Part shown: piece after piece, positions 21,414-32,351 of the stretch
Layout of the letters: every line of letters begins with the position of its first letter
Position numbering within the stretch: position 1 is the stretch's first letter
From: Prostheceraeus crozeri
Lineage: Eukaryota; Platyhelminthes; Polycladida; Euryleptidae
DNA length: 64,000 nucleotides
Reading direction: 5' to 3'
NCBI GenBank assembly: GCA_907163375.1
Contig: CAJQUW010003148.1
Location: 558,001 to 622,000 of the forward strand
Notes under the pieces: model-generated
The model's input: only the letters and a program-made list of their open reading frames with translations
Told to the model about the DNA's origin: nothing
Databases searched by the model: none
Made by a program: the position numbers and the translations under genes

Positions 21414-21905
21414 CTACGGTTCGTTCAATTCTAACATTATATCAAGAAATGGCACTCCTTCCTGTAATTTAAATAAAACATAAAGACATAATTGACCACA
21501 ATAAGTAGTTCCCGGTTTTTGAATTTGAAATGTATTATAAATTCCATTGCCAAGTAATTTTTTGACTTCGTTTGTAGGTGGAAGTCCATAAGAGTCGAAC
21601 CAATAGTTCTCAGCCTCTGGGCGGTCGAAATAGTAATTATCTCGATTTTTATTAAAGATACCTGCAGACCAATGTACTCCTTTTTGGTCTGAAGTGTGAA
21701 GATTCGTTATGAAATTTATAGTTATTGATGGAACTTTGTTCCGGGAACTGAAGGTTCCTGTTGGCTTATTTTTTAAGAATTGTAATTCGGCTCTCATTAG
21801 AACATGAAAATTCTTTATTCCCAATTGATTTGCGATTTTCTTTAAATCGAAATTCGTCGTGGTTTGCGTTCCATATAATTTAAAAAACTCATTTATGTTG
21901 CTCAT
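21414..21905 (-). CDS. Adenain-like cysteine protease
   Basis: 163 residues from the ATG at 21905, chosen because minus-strand ATTATAAAATG gives the element's start context; the frame is open 22 codons further up without it. The catalytic set is visible: His in VHWSAGIF, acidic residue in YWFDSYG, and Cys in YCGQLCLYVLF, in the order of adenovirus/ULP1-type proteases. It should process capsid precursors during maturation. A mini-hairpin pair (21731-21758) is inserted in frame in the N-terminal half. Another hairpin (21410-21422) supplies the final codons and the stop, so the original C-terminus may be changed. Converges on the integrase gene. Confidence 0.88.
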   Translation of the reverse strand: MSNINEFFKLYGTQTTTNFDLKKIANQLGIKNFHVLMRAELQFLKNKPTGTFSSRNKVPSITINFITNLHTSDQKGVHWSAGIFNKNRDNYYFDRPEAENYWFDSYGLPPTNEVKKLLGNGIYNTFQIQKPGTTYCGQLCLYVLFKLQEGVPFLDIMLELNEP

Positions 21906-21945
21906 TTTATAATTAAAAAAATTTCTTATAGGGATCCCTAGAAGA

Positions 21946-22068
21946 CAGAAGGGAGGAGGTATTGATTTCAAACTGTTCTCTAATGATGTCTTTCCTTACT
22001 ACTTAGTCAGAAGGGGGGGTATTGATTTAAAACTGTTCTCTAATGATGACTTTCCTTACTACTTATTC
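21946..22068. repeat. 62-bp tandem duplication
   Basis: Two nearly identical copies (21946-22007, 22008-22068), each starting CAGAAGGG and containing ATTGATTT and ACTGTTCTCTAATGATG. It lies just upstream of the protease gene and could affect its promoter. Confidence 0.8.
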
Positions 22069-22834
22069 GATTTTGAAATGATTTAATTTAATCTAAATTA
22101 AAACGTTACATTGTTACATTTTATTTTCATGAACTCTCATTAAGGGATATTGTTTGTTTTATCTGTATTAAGACAATGGCAACATCTGTTACCACATTTC
22201 TCAAACCGCATGATTGTTTTAGGGGATCATACGGGTTGTGCATTCATAACATGGCGTTAATAGCATAAAAGCAATCTATTAATTCATTCTCTGCTTTGAG
22301 GGAATATTCTGTTGTTATAGCAATCATTCAATACAATATTGCAGTATCGATAGTCGAGACCAATTGTCGAGCCAAAACCGCAACTTTTCTGGTTTTGGTT
22401 TCCGATCTGGCTCGCGTTATGGCCGATGAAATGATTTACAATGCGGTGCAATTTCCTCATTTTCATTCAAGTACATACGCGTCATGTCATACCCATATGT
22501 TGTCAAGCAAACTTCATTGACCTACAATGCCGCTTTGCTTAGATCACCATTCATAAATTTCACTTACTATTTAAACACACACACAATTCATAAAACGTGA
22601 CGCATTACAATCTTAGTTTAAATTTTATCATCACAATGGTTGGATCTACTGAAAGATCTGTTCGATTGGAGACAAAGCGGAGAAGAATTCAGAAGTTAAC
22701 AAGGGAAATCATACATCTGCAAGCACAAAGTAAAATATTCTTACACTTGGATATGAGAAGAATTTTTGAATACATCGGAGACCCGCACATCAATTATAGG
22801 ACATGATTTAAGAGGGAGAAAAAATTGTAATTCT
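22069..22834. other. Gene-poor stretch inside the right end of the Polinton
   Basis: No supported gene. A short frame near 22597-22806 encodes a basic helix-like peptide without a recognisable motif or the element's start context. CCAAAACC...GGTTTTGG near 22373-22400 forms a small stem. Confidence 0.55.
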
Positions 22835-23357
22835 CAAATTTGAAATTCTCAACTTTTATGATTTTCGGTGTCCTGGAACGGTCATGATTTTAAGGGTGAA
22901 ATGTCATAATCACAAATTTGAGATTCTTAACTTTTATGAATTTTCGGTGTCCTTGAACGGTCATGATTTAAGCAATGAAAAATGTCATAATCACAAATTT
23001 GAGATTCTTAACTTTTATGATTTTTTCGGTGTCCTGGAACGGTCATGATTTTGGGAGCAAAATGTCATAATCACAAATTTGAGATTTTGAAAAATTTGAA
23101 AATTGGGTATTTTTAAAAACGTCATAAATTCATGAATTTAGGTCTTCATAACCTGAGAAATTGACCAAAATTCATGAATTTAGTCGTTTTTAAAAATGCA
23201 ATTTTTTGAAAAAATGGTACTTTTTGAATGGACTAAATTCATGCATTTAGGTCTTAAAAACCTGAAAACGGGTTCAAATTCATGAATTTATGTCGTTTTT
23301 AAAGATACTATTTTTTTGAATTTTATGGTGTCCTGGAACGGTCTTTTGCCCATTACT
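22835..23357. repeat. Polinton right terminal inverted repeat, inner part
   Basis: Reverse complement of about 6106-6545, including ATTCATGAAT palindromes and GGTGTCCTGGAACGGTC repeats. It is cut off from the outer part of the same repeat by the 8.15-kb palindromic insertion. Confidence 0.9.
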
Positions 23358-24357
23358 CAGCTCAATCGGAGAGAAAAAGTGCTAAACCCCCCCCCTCGGC
23401 AGCGATCTTCCAACTTTGGTGGTAGAGATCGTAGAAAGTCGTATAATAGCTCATTTGAAAGCTGGGAGTAAGACAAATTCAGTGGAAAACATGGCCTGTT
23501 CCTATCTGCCTTCGTTTAGAGGTGAGACGTTATTGAAAATTTGGGGCATTGGCGAAAAAACGAGAGTTAGAATTTTTACGAAAATCACTCTAGCGGGTGA
23601 ACCCAGCCTCGGACTGGAAAACAGAGACCAGATTTGGAATCAGCATCAAATTCTGCATCGGCATGGTAAATTTGAAAGCCATCGGAGAGAAAAACTTTTT
23701 CAGCACTTTTCCGAAAAACGAGTTCGAATTTTACTATGGCTGTGGGCTGTAGAGCCAAAACGGAGCATCGGATGGGAAAACGGAGGGCAAATTCGGATTC
23801 AGCGTCAAATTCTACATTGAATTGGTGAATTTCCAGCTCAATCGGAGCACTAGAACCGGAGATAGACGGGTTTAAAGTTTTTGGATGATGGGTATTGCGT
23901 CATCAGCTGATCGCCACAAACTTTATAAGCAAGGAACCGACAGAAACTTTTCATTTAGAGGAGAGCGATAGTCAAAGGAAGGTCGTCTCTCTGAGCTCCG
24001 ATGATAGCTTCGGACATTCCAAATTCCGGGTTTCTGTAAGAAACCGACTTAGAAAATTTCATTGCTGAAGTCAGCTAAGGCGTCAGACTTAGAGGTTCGC
24101 CATGAGATGGCCTTCGTCTCCAGGCCATAGAAGACTCCAAAATTTTAAAGGCTGGTAACTTTGCTTCTACAAGTCCGTTTGACTTGATTCAAAAAAGGTT
24201 CGGTCGCTATTGACCTGCCCTAAGTTATAGACTACTTATAAAATTTCATAAGAAGTGCTAAAAAGTTGAAAAATTTAAATTCACTAGCTTTGGAGGTTTT
24301 CTGGGGTTTTCGACCCTGCTGAAGTCAATGAAAGGATTTTTAATAAGAATTTTAAGT

Positions 24358-24735
24358 TTACCGTGACACACGGTAAAGTATTTGATTAAAAGTAAAGTTT
24401 GATCATTGAAGTTTTATTCGTAAGTCTAGTCAGAAAGTGTATCATGGTTTGCAAAGTTAGTGTAGTCAACTAGTTTTACTGTGACACACGTTTGAGAAAA
24501 GTAAAGTTTGATCATGACGTTTATTCGTGAGTGTCGTCAGAAAGTGTATCATGGTTTGTAAAAGCAAAGTTAGTGTAGTCAAATAATATTACCGCGACAC
24601 CCGTTTCAGAAAGTTAAGTTTGATCATGACGTTTTATGAAACACAAGCGTCATAAAATGTAAGCGTCAGTGTAGTCAAATAGTTTTTACCGCGACGCACG
24701 TTTGTGAAAATAAAGTTTGATCATTGACGTTGTAT
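24358..24735 (+). repeat. Imperfect ~115-bp tandem repeats in the left arm
   Basis: About four units sharing ACCGYGACACACG, AAAGTTTGATCATGACGTT and AGTGTAGTCAA. They have no counterpart at the mirror position of the right arm, so they were gained in one arm or lost from the other. Confidence 0.7.
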
Positions 24736-24752
24736 GACTGACCGAACTCATC

Positions 24753-24975
24753 ACAGCACTAGAAAGTTTTATCGAAAAGGTTTTACTGCACAGTGTAGAT
24801 TGTCTTGTAACTTACTTTCACAGCACTAGAAAAATATATCGACAGGGTTTTACTGCACAGTGTAGATTGTCTTGTAACTTACTTTCACAGCACTAGAAAG
24901 TTTTATCGAAAAGGTTTTACTGCACAGTGTAGATTGTCTTGTAACTTGCTTTCACAGTGTTAGAAAGTTTTATTG
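24753..24975 (+). repeat. Three ~67-bp tandem repeats (left arm)
   Basis: Units start CAGCACTAGAAA at 24753, 24821 and 24888 and contain TTTTACTGCACAGTGTAGAT. They are mirrored at 29396-29640 in the right arm. Confidence 0.8.
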
Positions 24976-27188
24976 GAGACAGTTGGCAAATGTTCCCTTA
25001 TTAGAAAATTCAAACTTCATGACTGTTAGATTAGCTTCATCAGGTTTACTAAAAGCAGTTTTCTACTGCAGTGAGACTGAGAGTTGAGAATGTTATATGA
25101 AAACAATGTTCACCACAGCGCTAGAAAGTTTTACTGCACTGTGTAGATTGTTTCACACAAGGTCTTATAGTAAGCGTTGAATGTTTTATAAAACCAGACG
25201 TTGTCACAAACGTTGAGTGTGTGAGAGCTAGTTCCATGACGTTGAATCGCATGGGTCGTAAAAGTTCATAATCCAAAGGTAGGCTCCTCTACGGTTGGAT
25301 TTAGGGTTTTATATCACATGCGTTAACCATTCGTGTAGAATACGTGAAGCACATGTTCGCATAAAAGTCTAAACGCAAATGTTGAAATAAGTTTTGTAAG
25401 AAGTCTTTGACAGGTTGTTGTGAAACTTAGCGAACGTTGAAAAAAGTTTTATAAAATGTTTCTGCAGTCACACTCGTTAGCGTGCCAGCTTTACTAAATG
25501 TGTTGTTTGCCTTTATCAAATTGAATGCGTGTGTAGACAGTTTTGTAAACAAAGACAGATAGTGTTTTTGCACTCTGCATCGACAGCATACAAGTATACA
25601 CATAGCAACCTGTAACGTTGTTAGTCGAATGCATATGAGTTAGGAAACACTCAAAGCATGTGTGAGATAAAAATCAACCTGCTAGATGAAGTGAAACACA
25701 AAAGTGTCACAACTAGCTTACGGGAAATAAAGGAGAACTGTGATAACGTTTACACTCATCATAGACAGATGAACATATAGTCTAACTTTCTGACATTCAA
25801 ATAAAATTCGTGAACATGAACCGTGGTGTAAGAAACTTTATGACAACAACTTTATGTTGGCAAAACTTTCATAGATTGCAGTCGTGTTTAAAGCTGATAT
25901 AAAGACCTGTAGAAACGCATAAGGCTTAGTTCAACGACTCGACCACTGAACTCACAAAATGAACACGTCTGTGTAGAAAACTCATCAGTAGGAAACAGCA
26001 AAGCATGTCATTGAATGATCAAGTCTGTGTCAGTGGAATTATTTCATGAGTATGAAACAGCGAACATTAGGACTGACCATGAGCATGAAAGGTTAGAATC
26101 AAAGTTTGCTTTTCATGTACATAACAAATGAAACTGTGTCTCATTTCTAAACGAATCGACCATTGATAATAGAATATAATGATTTAGCTCACATGATTGA
26201 TAAAATTCACATCATCTCAAAACCCTTTAACAGCGCTTGTCTTCAAACATATGCTGAATCCCACATAGCTTGTTTGTTACACTAACAATTCATTTCAATG
26301 TGAGCTAATCTTGCATCACTCATTTCATGTAACACAACTTTTCACTTTAATTATTCCCACAATGTTACTGCAGTGGTCTCAACACAATCCCTACCATGTA
26401 TTCTAACACTCTAATCACTGTGCAATGACTGTTGTGAATTGTATCGCATTCACGTGCATAACTCAGACTTGTAAATTCCTGTTACTCAGGTGTGAGAAGG
26501 TTATAAGAACCTAAGATGCTTCAGTTGTTCATTTCAATTTACACGAGTAACATTTGATGCCTTCATGTCTAATAACGTATGAGTTACTTCAGAACTCTAG
26601 TTTAATGGAGACTTTGATTATTCATTCTTAGCTCGCTGAAGATGAGTGTTTTAAAACCATCACACTGTGAAGAGAGATTGCAAACTAATGAAGATAGAAA
26701 TTTGGTTTCTGTATACGTTTGACGTGTGAGTGGCCATCCTTTCATCTCTTTCATCAATTTTGAACCCATCCTCTGAGTTCAACGAAATAAAGTTATAACC
26801 ATGTCGCTGTTTGTAAGATAGGTGAAATAGAAATGAAGTCAGATTTACTTCACTGTTTGTAAAGTTAGAAATATAGTTGACGTTTGGAAAGTTTGAAATC
26901 ATGTTAGAATCCTTTCAGTGTTTGCAAAGTTAGATATAATAGGTTTAATAAGTACGTTAGAGAGTTGACTGTACTGAGATCTAAGGATGTGTTGCTCACA
27001 TTAGAATTCATGTGATTGAATGTCATCTTAATGAAGATAGAAATGTGTTTGTGGCTGCATATGGTGTAAGGGTGGCTTTCCTTCATTCCATTTCATCATT
27101 TATCCTTCCCCTCTGCATTCCATATCCGAAGATATGTCGCGGGCTTGGGACCGCTTTAGCTGCATTAGAAGGAAGGTCTTATAAGAAC

Positions 27189-27653
27189 TCATGATGCATT
27201 CACGAGGAAATGTGGTGAAACAGTGTGCATGATGATTTTATGAACTAAAAAACACCCATCACTCACTCCATCACTGAAAGAAAACATGAACGAGTTGAGA
27301 TGACAGCCATTCGTATGCATGTGTAAAACTCTTACTTCATCATCCGATATCACAATGATATCTTCACTTTCCACTTCCTCACTTTCCATGTTATCACTTT
27401 CCGAGTCCTCTCTTTCGACCGTCTCGGCCTCACTCCCTACCGTCTCGGCCTTACTTGCCACCGTCTCGGCCTCTTGTCGTACTCGTCGGCTCATATCTTC
27501 ATGCAGGGGGAAGTAAGAATAATACTTCACAAATTCCACAGTGATATCCTCACCATAGATATCACTGTGGAATTCTTCTCCGCGGTGTATGCTGCGAAAT
27601 GGCATCACACACGCTGTCGGCTTCTCAGACATGACTATGATAGTAAAATGCAC
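27189..27653 (-). CDS. Acidic open frame with heptad repeats and a SUMO-interaction-like motif (uncertain)
   Basis: 154 codons. The middle has near-repeats of AETVxS and EETV type followed by an acidic tract (ESDNMESEEVESED) and IIVISDDE, which fits a SUMO-interacting motif: a hydrophobic core followed by serine and acids. The flanks look less coding-like. The repeat of CTCGGCC in the DNA accounts for the peptide repeat. It lies in the spacer of the giant palindrome and is the only candidate protein of that insertion. I do not recognise a family. It may be an exon fragment captured by the element. Confidence 0.35.
   Translation of the reverse strand: MHFTIIVMSEKPTACVMPFRSIHRGEEFHSDIYGEDITVEFVKYYSYFPLHEDMSRRVRQEAETVASKAETVGSEAETVEREDSESDNMESEEVESEDIIVISDDEVRVLHMHTNGCHLNSFMFSFSDGVSDGCFLVHKIIMHTVSPHFLVNAS
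27532..27574. repeat. Perfect hairpin, 17-bp arms, 9-nt loop
   Basis: AATTCCACAGTGATATC (27532-27548) and its exact reverse complement (27558-27574) flank the loop CTCACCATA. It lies inside the acidic open frame, near its 5' side on the minus strand. Confidence 0.85.
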
Positions 27654-28202
27654 GAGATTCTGCTTTATATGAGAATGATATAGCCTTTCAAATGTCTGGT
27701 TCGCGCAATCATATTGCTCTAAACTTATGGCTGGAGGAAGAAAAGGGAAGTCATATTTTCATTGACTGCCATCCTCAGCCACTCAACAAACCTAGATGCA
27801 TTTATCGCGTGAATCTCCCTTCCGGCGCGATAGCAATGAGCTGTGTGGGAATCAGCTTTGTGGGAGGTCTGAGATGATGATGCGTTCCTGCATCCTTGCT
27901 CGTGGGACAGCTGCGATAGATCTCTGTTTAATGTGACAGACGGGTGCCAGAGAGAGAGCGCGTACATCTTTGTGTTCTACTCTATCTGCTGAGGGGCTAG
28001 CGCGACAAACAGGCGTCAGAGTGCACTCGTGATTCATTGTGGGCACAGGAGGGAAACATCTGTTTCACTGATAGGTTTTATGATAAACGTTTTGAATGGC
28101 AGCGTGTTGACTATTGCAAGCAATGTTAAATGTCAATCCGTGTGTCATTTTCACATCGTCTGCATTCGCACAGAAAATCACTTGATGCAGGTTTCAATGT
28201 TG

Positions 28203-31200
28203 ATTCTATTATCAATGGTCGATTCGTTTAGAAATGAGACACAGTTTCATTTGTTATGTACATGAAAAGCAAACTTTGATTCTAACCTTTCATGCTCATG
28301 GTCAGTCCTAATGTTCGCTGTTTCATACTCATGAAATAATTCCACTGACACAGACTTGATCATTCAATGACATGCTTTGCTGTTTCCTACTGATGAGTTT
28401 TCTACACAGACGTGTTCATTTTGTGAGTTCAATGGTCGAGTCGTTGAACTAAGCCTTATGCGTTTCTACAGGTCTTTATATCAGCTTTAAACACGACTGC
28501 AATCTATGAAAGTTTTGCCAACATAAGGTTGTTGTCATAAAGTTTCTTACACCACGGTTCATGTTCACGAATTTTATTTGAATGTCAGAAAGTTAGACTA
28601 TATGTTCATCTGTCTATGATGAGTGTAAACGTTGTCACAGTTCTCTTTTATTTCCCGTAAGCTAGTTGTGACACTTTTGTGTTTCACTTCATCTAGCAGG
28701 TTGATTTTTATCTCACACATGCTTTGAGTGTTTCCTAACTCATATGCATTCGACTAACAACGTTACAGGTTGCTATGTGTATACTTGTATGCTGTCGATG
28801 CAGAGTGCAAAAACACTATCTGTCTTTGTTTACAAAACTGTCTACACACGCATTCAATTTGATAAAGGCAAACAACACATTTAGTAAAGCTGGCACGCTA
28901 ACGAGTGTGACTGCAGAAACATTTTATAAAACTTTTTTCAACGTTCGCTAAGTTTCACAACAACCTGTCAAAGACTTCTTACAAAACTTATTTCAACATT
29001 TGCGTTTAGACTTTTATGCGAACATGTGCTTCACGTATTCTACACGAATGGTTAACGCATGTGATATAAAACCCTAAATCCAACCGTAGAGGAGCCTACC
29101 TTTGGATTATGAACTTTTACGACCCATGCGATTCAACGTCATGGAACTAGCTCTCACACACTCAACGTTTGTGACAACGTCTGGTTTTATAAAACATTCA
29201 ACGCTTACTATAAGACCTTGTGTGAAACAATCTACACAGTGCAGTAAAACTTTCTAGCGCTGTGGTGAACATTGTTTTCATATAACATTCTCAACTCTCA
29301 GTCTCACTGCAGTAGAAAACTGCTTTTAGTAAACCTGATGAAGCTAATCTAACAGTCATGAAGTTTGAATTTTCTAATAAGGGAACATTTGCCAACTGTC
29401 TCCAATAAAACTTTCTAACACTGTGAAAGCAAGTTACAAGACAATCTACACTGTGCAGTAAAACCTTTTCGATAAAACTTTCTAGTGCTGTGAAAGTAAG
29501 TTACAAGACAATCTACACTGTGCAGTAAAACCTTGTCGATATATTTTTCTAGTGCTGTGAAAGTAAGTTACAAGACAATCTACACTGTGCAGTAAAACCT
29601 TTTCGATAAAACTTTCTAGTGCTGTGATGAGTTCGGTCAGTCATACAACGTTAATGATCAAACTTTATCAACCTGTGCTGCAATAAAACTTTTGCAAACC
29701 ATGATACACTTTCTGACGACACTGACAAGAGCTTGTTCACTAGCGAAGAGAGAAGTCTGTGATGTGTTGCGTGTGGCGCATGAATGTCCTCCCGTTTCAT
29801 CCCTTCATCATTTCGTCTCCGTGATAGAGACAGTTCTTAAAAGAACTGATGGTTCATTCTCGCATGGTTGGCCAACTGTCGGGAGGCAAGTGCAATGGAA
29901 ATTTTATGAGGTAACCTGTGGCAGATAGCTAAATGTCGCCCTGGCGGTCAGAGTACAACGTTGAGACGAAAGGCAACCACTTGGAAACATGACGCAGAGA
30001 GGTTTCACAAGGATTACCATTGCCCACGTCCCGTGCAGTACTCATCGCTACGGACTTCACCGCTGTCTCGAAAGAACGCCCACCAACAGGAAGTATGACA
30101 CCAAAAATCTCCGTGACTTGCACCGTCCAGGACTTGATCGCCAGACATAAAAATCGGTGGAGTTGGTAAGAGGAAGCACGTCATTGCTTTGATCAGCTTG
30201 ATAGCAAGCCGTAGAGAGGGATAACAAGCCGTGATTCACCAGCGTTTTGCAATGGAGATGTTTAGAGGCCACCCATGACAAGATAGCTAAGACTCAACCG
30301 ATTGGCGTTCAAAGTGCTACGTTGAGAACTGTGTCAAATGCCCAACATGAGACATGAGTTGCCCCAGCGGTTTCGGTCTGAAATATGACACACTCCCTTG
30401 CCACACTTATCACTACGGCATCATCCGCCGTAGCGAAGGAACACCCTGTCAGTGGAATATTACAGCAAAACTCTCCGTGTCTTGCTCGCTTGTATCATGG
30501 TAAGACATGAGAAGACTGGCTCAGACATCACTAAAAATCCTTTCATTGACTTCAGCAGGGTCGAAAACCCCAGAAAACCTCCAAAGCTAGTGAATTTAAA
30601 TTTTTCAACTTTTTAGCACTTCTTATGAAATTTTATAAGTAGTCTATAACTTAGGGCAGGTCAATAGCGACCGAACCTTTTTGAATCAAGTCAAACGGAC
30701 TTGTAGAAGCAAAGTTACCAGCCTTTAAAATTTTGGAGTCTTCTATGGCCTGGAGACGAAGGCCATCTCATGGCGAACCTCTAAGTCTGACGCCTTAGCT
30801 GACTTCAGCAATGAAATTTTCTAAGTCGGTTTCTTACAGAAACCCGGAATTTGGAATGTCCGAAGCTATCATCGGAGCTCAGAGAGACGACCTTCCTTTG
30901 ACTATCGCTCTCCTCTAAATGAAAAGTTTCTGTCGGTTCCTTGCTTATAAAGTTTGTGGCGATCAGCTGATGACGCAATACCCATCATCCAAAAACTTTA
31001 AACCCGTCTATCTCCGGTTCTAGTGCTCCGATTGAGCTGGAAATTCACCAATTCAATGTAGAATTTGACGCTGAATCCGAATTTGCCCTCCGTTTTCCCA
31101 TCCGATGCTCCGTTTTGGCTCTACAGCCCACAGCCATAGTAAAATTCTAACTCGTTTTTCGGAAAAGTGCTGAAAAAGTTTTTCTCTCCGATGGCTTTCA

Positions 31201-31512
31201 AATTTACCATGCCGATGCAGAATTTGATGCTGATTCCAAATCTGGTCTCTGTTTTCCCGTCCGAGGCTGGGTTCACCCGCTAGAGTGATTTTCGTAAAAA
31301 TTCTAACTCTCGTTTTTTCGCCAATGCCCCAAATTTTTAATAACGTCTCACCTCTAAACGAAGGCAGATAGGAACAGGCCATGTTTTCCACTGAATTTGT
31401 CTCACTCCCAGCTTTCAAATGAGCTATTACACGACTTTCTACGATCTCTAACACCAAAGTCGGAAGATCGCTGCCGAGGGGGGGTCAGAACTTTTTCTCT
31501 CCGACTGAGCTG
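28203..31512 (-). repeat. Right arm of the giant palindrome
   Basis: Reverse complement of the left arm, except 29660-30525, which has no match on the left. That unmatched block contains no recognisable gene; it may be a separate insertion or the ancestral sequence lost from the left arm. Confidence 0.88.
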
Positions 31513-32345
31513 GAAGGAAGTTTCTAGACCCAACTTTGGCCAGAACGTCCGAATTGGCATTCCATTTTCCCATCCGAGACCTCCTTCATGCCGAAAAACG
31601 ACTTTTCTCATCCCAAAACATCCAACACCCGACTTTTCCAACTCTGACGTTTTCCTGCCATTTTCCTCCCTCAACCCAAGAAAATTAGACCAAACTGAGC
31701 TTTCCACTGCATTTTTCTCATTCTCAGCTTTCAAATGAGCTATTGCACGACTTTCTACGATCTCTAACACCAAAGTTGGAAGTTTGACAGGAGGGGGAAC
31801 GTCCTCGAAATTTTTTCTCTCCGATTGAGTTGGGAAGAAGTTTCTAGACCCAAAATTTCACGCAGATTCCGAATCTGGCCTCCATTTTCCCATCCGAGGT
31901 CTCCTTCATGACGAAAAACGACTTTTCTCATCCCAAAACCATCAACACCCGCCCTTTTCCAACTCTGCCGCTCGACCCCTTGCCTCTCAGGAAAACTCCT
32001 CCCGCCTTCCTTCCCCACCCAAAATTTCACACAGATTCCAAATCTAAACTCCGTTTTCCCATCCAAACCTTCCTTCATGACGATTTCCAATTTTTCTCAT
32101 CCCAAAACCATCAACACCCACCCTTTTCCAATTCTATCCTGCCCACATTCCTATCACTTTCCTTCCCATCCCTTACCGGAAAACTCCTTCCTTCCTTCCA
32201 GAGGGAGGGGGGTAGGGACCCGTTTCCTCCTCTCGGACCCATTCCTCCCAGCACATCCTTGGCGCTCTCCCTCACCTTCCTTCCAGAGGGGGGGATGAGT
32301 CAGCATTTCACATTTTGGACTTGCGCCTGCCACGGGGTTACTACT
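31513..32345. repeat. Polinton right terminal inverted repeat, outer part
   Basis: Reverse complement of the outer left TIR. It lacks the partial internal duplication seen on the left and ends TTACTACT at 32345, next to the TATACA target copy. Confidence 0.92.
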
Positions 32346-32351
32346 TATACA
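32346..32351. repeat. Polinton target-site duplication, right copy (TATACA)
   Basis: Matches TATGCA at 4612-4617 in five of six bases. Confidence 0.7.

Larger units (their letters stand above)
23358..26175 (+). repeat. Left arm of the giant palindrome
   Basis: 2.8 kb matching 28203-31512 in reverse complement with near identity over long stretches, for example 26040-26175 against 28203-28335. No gene recognised; an open frame of 134 codons at 23416 is repeated in the other arm as part of the repeat and has no known motif. Confidence 0.9.
26176..28202. other. Spacer between the palindrome arms
   Basis: 2 kb of unique sequence. It contains a degenerate direct repeat (TAATGAAGATAGAAAT...TTTCATCA at about 26685 and 27030), the acidic open frame at 27189-27653 and a perfect hairpin at 27532-27574. 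Otherwise no supported gene. Confidence 0.6.
23358..31512. mobile_element. 8.15-kb giant palindromic (foldback-like) insertion in the Polinton right TIR
   Basis: Ends are CAGCTCAATCGGAGAG and, reverse complemented, CAGCTCAGTCGGAGAG. The left arm (about 23358-26175) is the inverse of the right arm (about 28203-31512), apart from an unmatched block (24345-24740 on the left, 29660-30525 on the right). A 2-kb spacer separates the arms. The uninterrupted sequence is seen in the left TIR, where CCAGCTCA runs directly into GTAATGGGC. The first ~90 bp of the arms resemble the Polinton outer TIR (GTAGAGATCGTAGAAAGTCG), so insertion by homologous recombination is as likely as transposition. No transposase recognised. 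Confidence 0.85.
4618..32345. mobile_element. Maverick/Polinton DNA transposon (virus-like), about 27.7 kb including an 8.15-kb insertion
   Basis: The termini begin AGTAGTAA and end TTACTACT, agreeing with the 5'-AG...CT-3' ends of Polintons, and are flanked by a near-perfect 6-bp duplication. Long terminal inverted repeats bracket a core with the hallmark gene set: protein-primed DNA polymerase B, retroviral-type integrase, adenain-like protease, packaging ATPase, major capsid and penton-like minor capsid proteins. Minus the inserted palindrome (23358-31512) the element is about 19.6 kb, normal for the group. Several genes are interrupted, so the copy is probably no longer autonomous. Confidence 0.95.

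Noticed and set aside
22597-22806. Small basic protein gene at the right end of the Polinton
   Set aside because: Short, no motif, no A-run start context, and it borders directly on the TIR.
23416-23820. 134-codon open frame repeated in both palindrome arms
   Set aside because: Conserved only because the arms are near-identical; it begins within sequence shared with the Polinton TIR and has no known motif.
24358-24975. CRISPR-like array from regularly spaced repeats
   Set aside because: The units are adjacent tandem repeats without unique spacers, in eukaryotic DNA, and part of the array is mirrored in the other palindrome arm.
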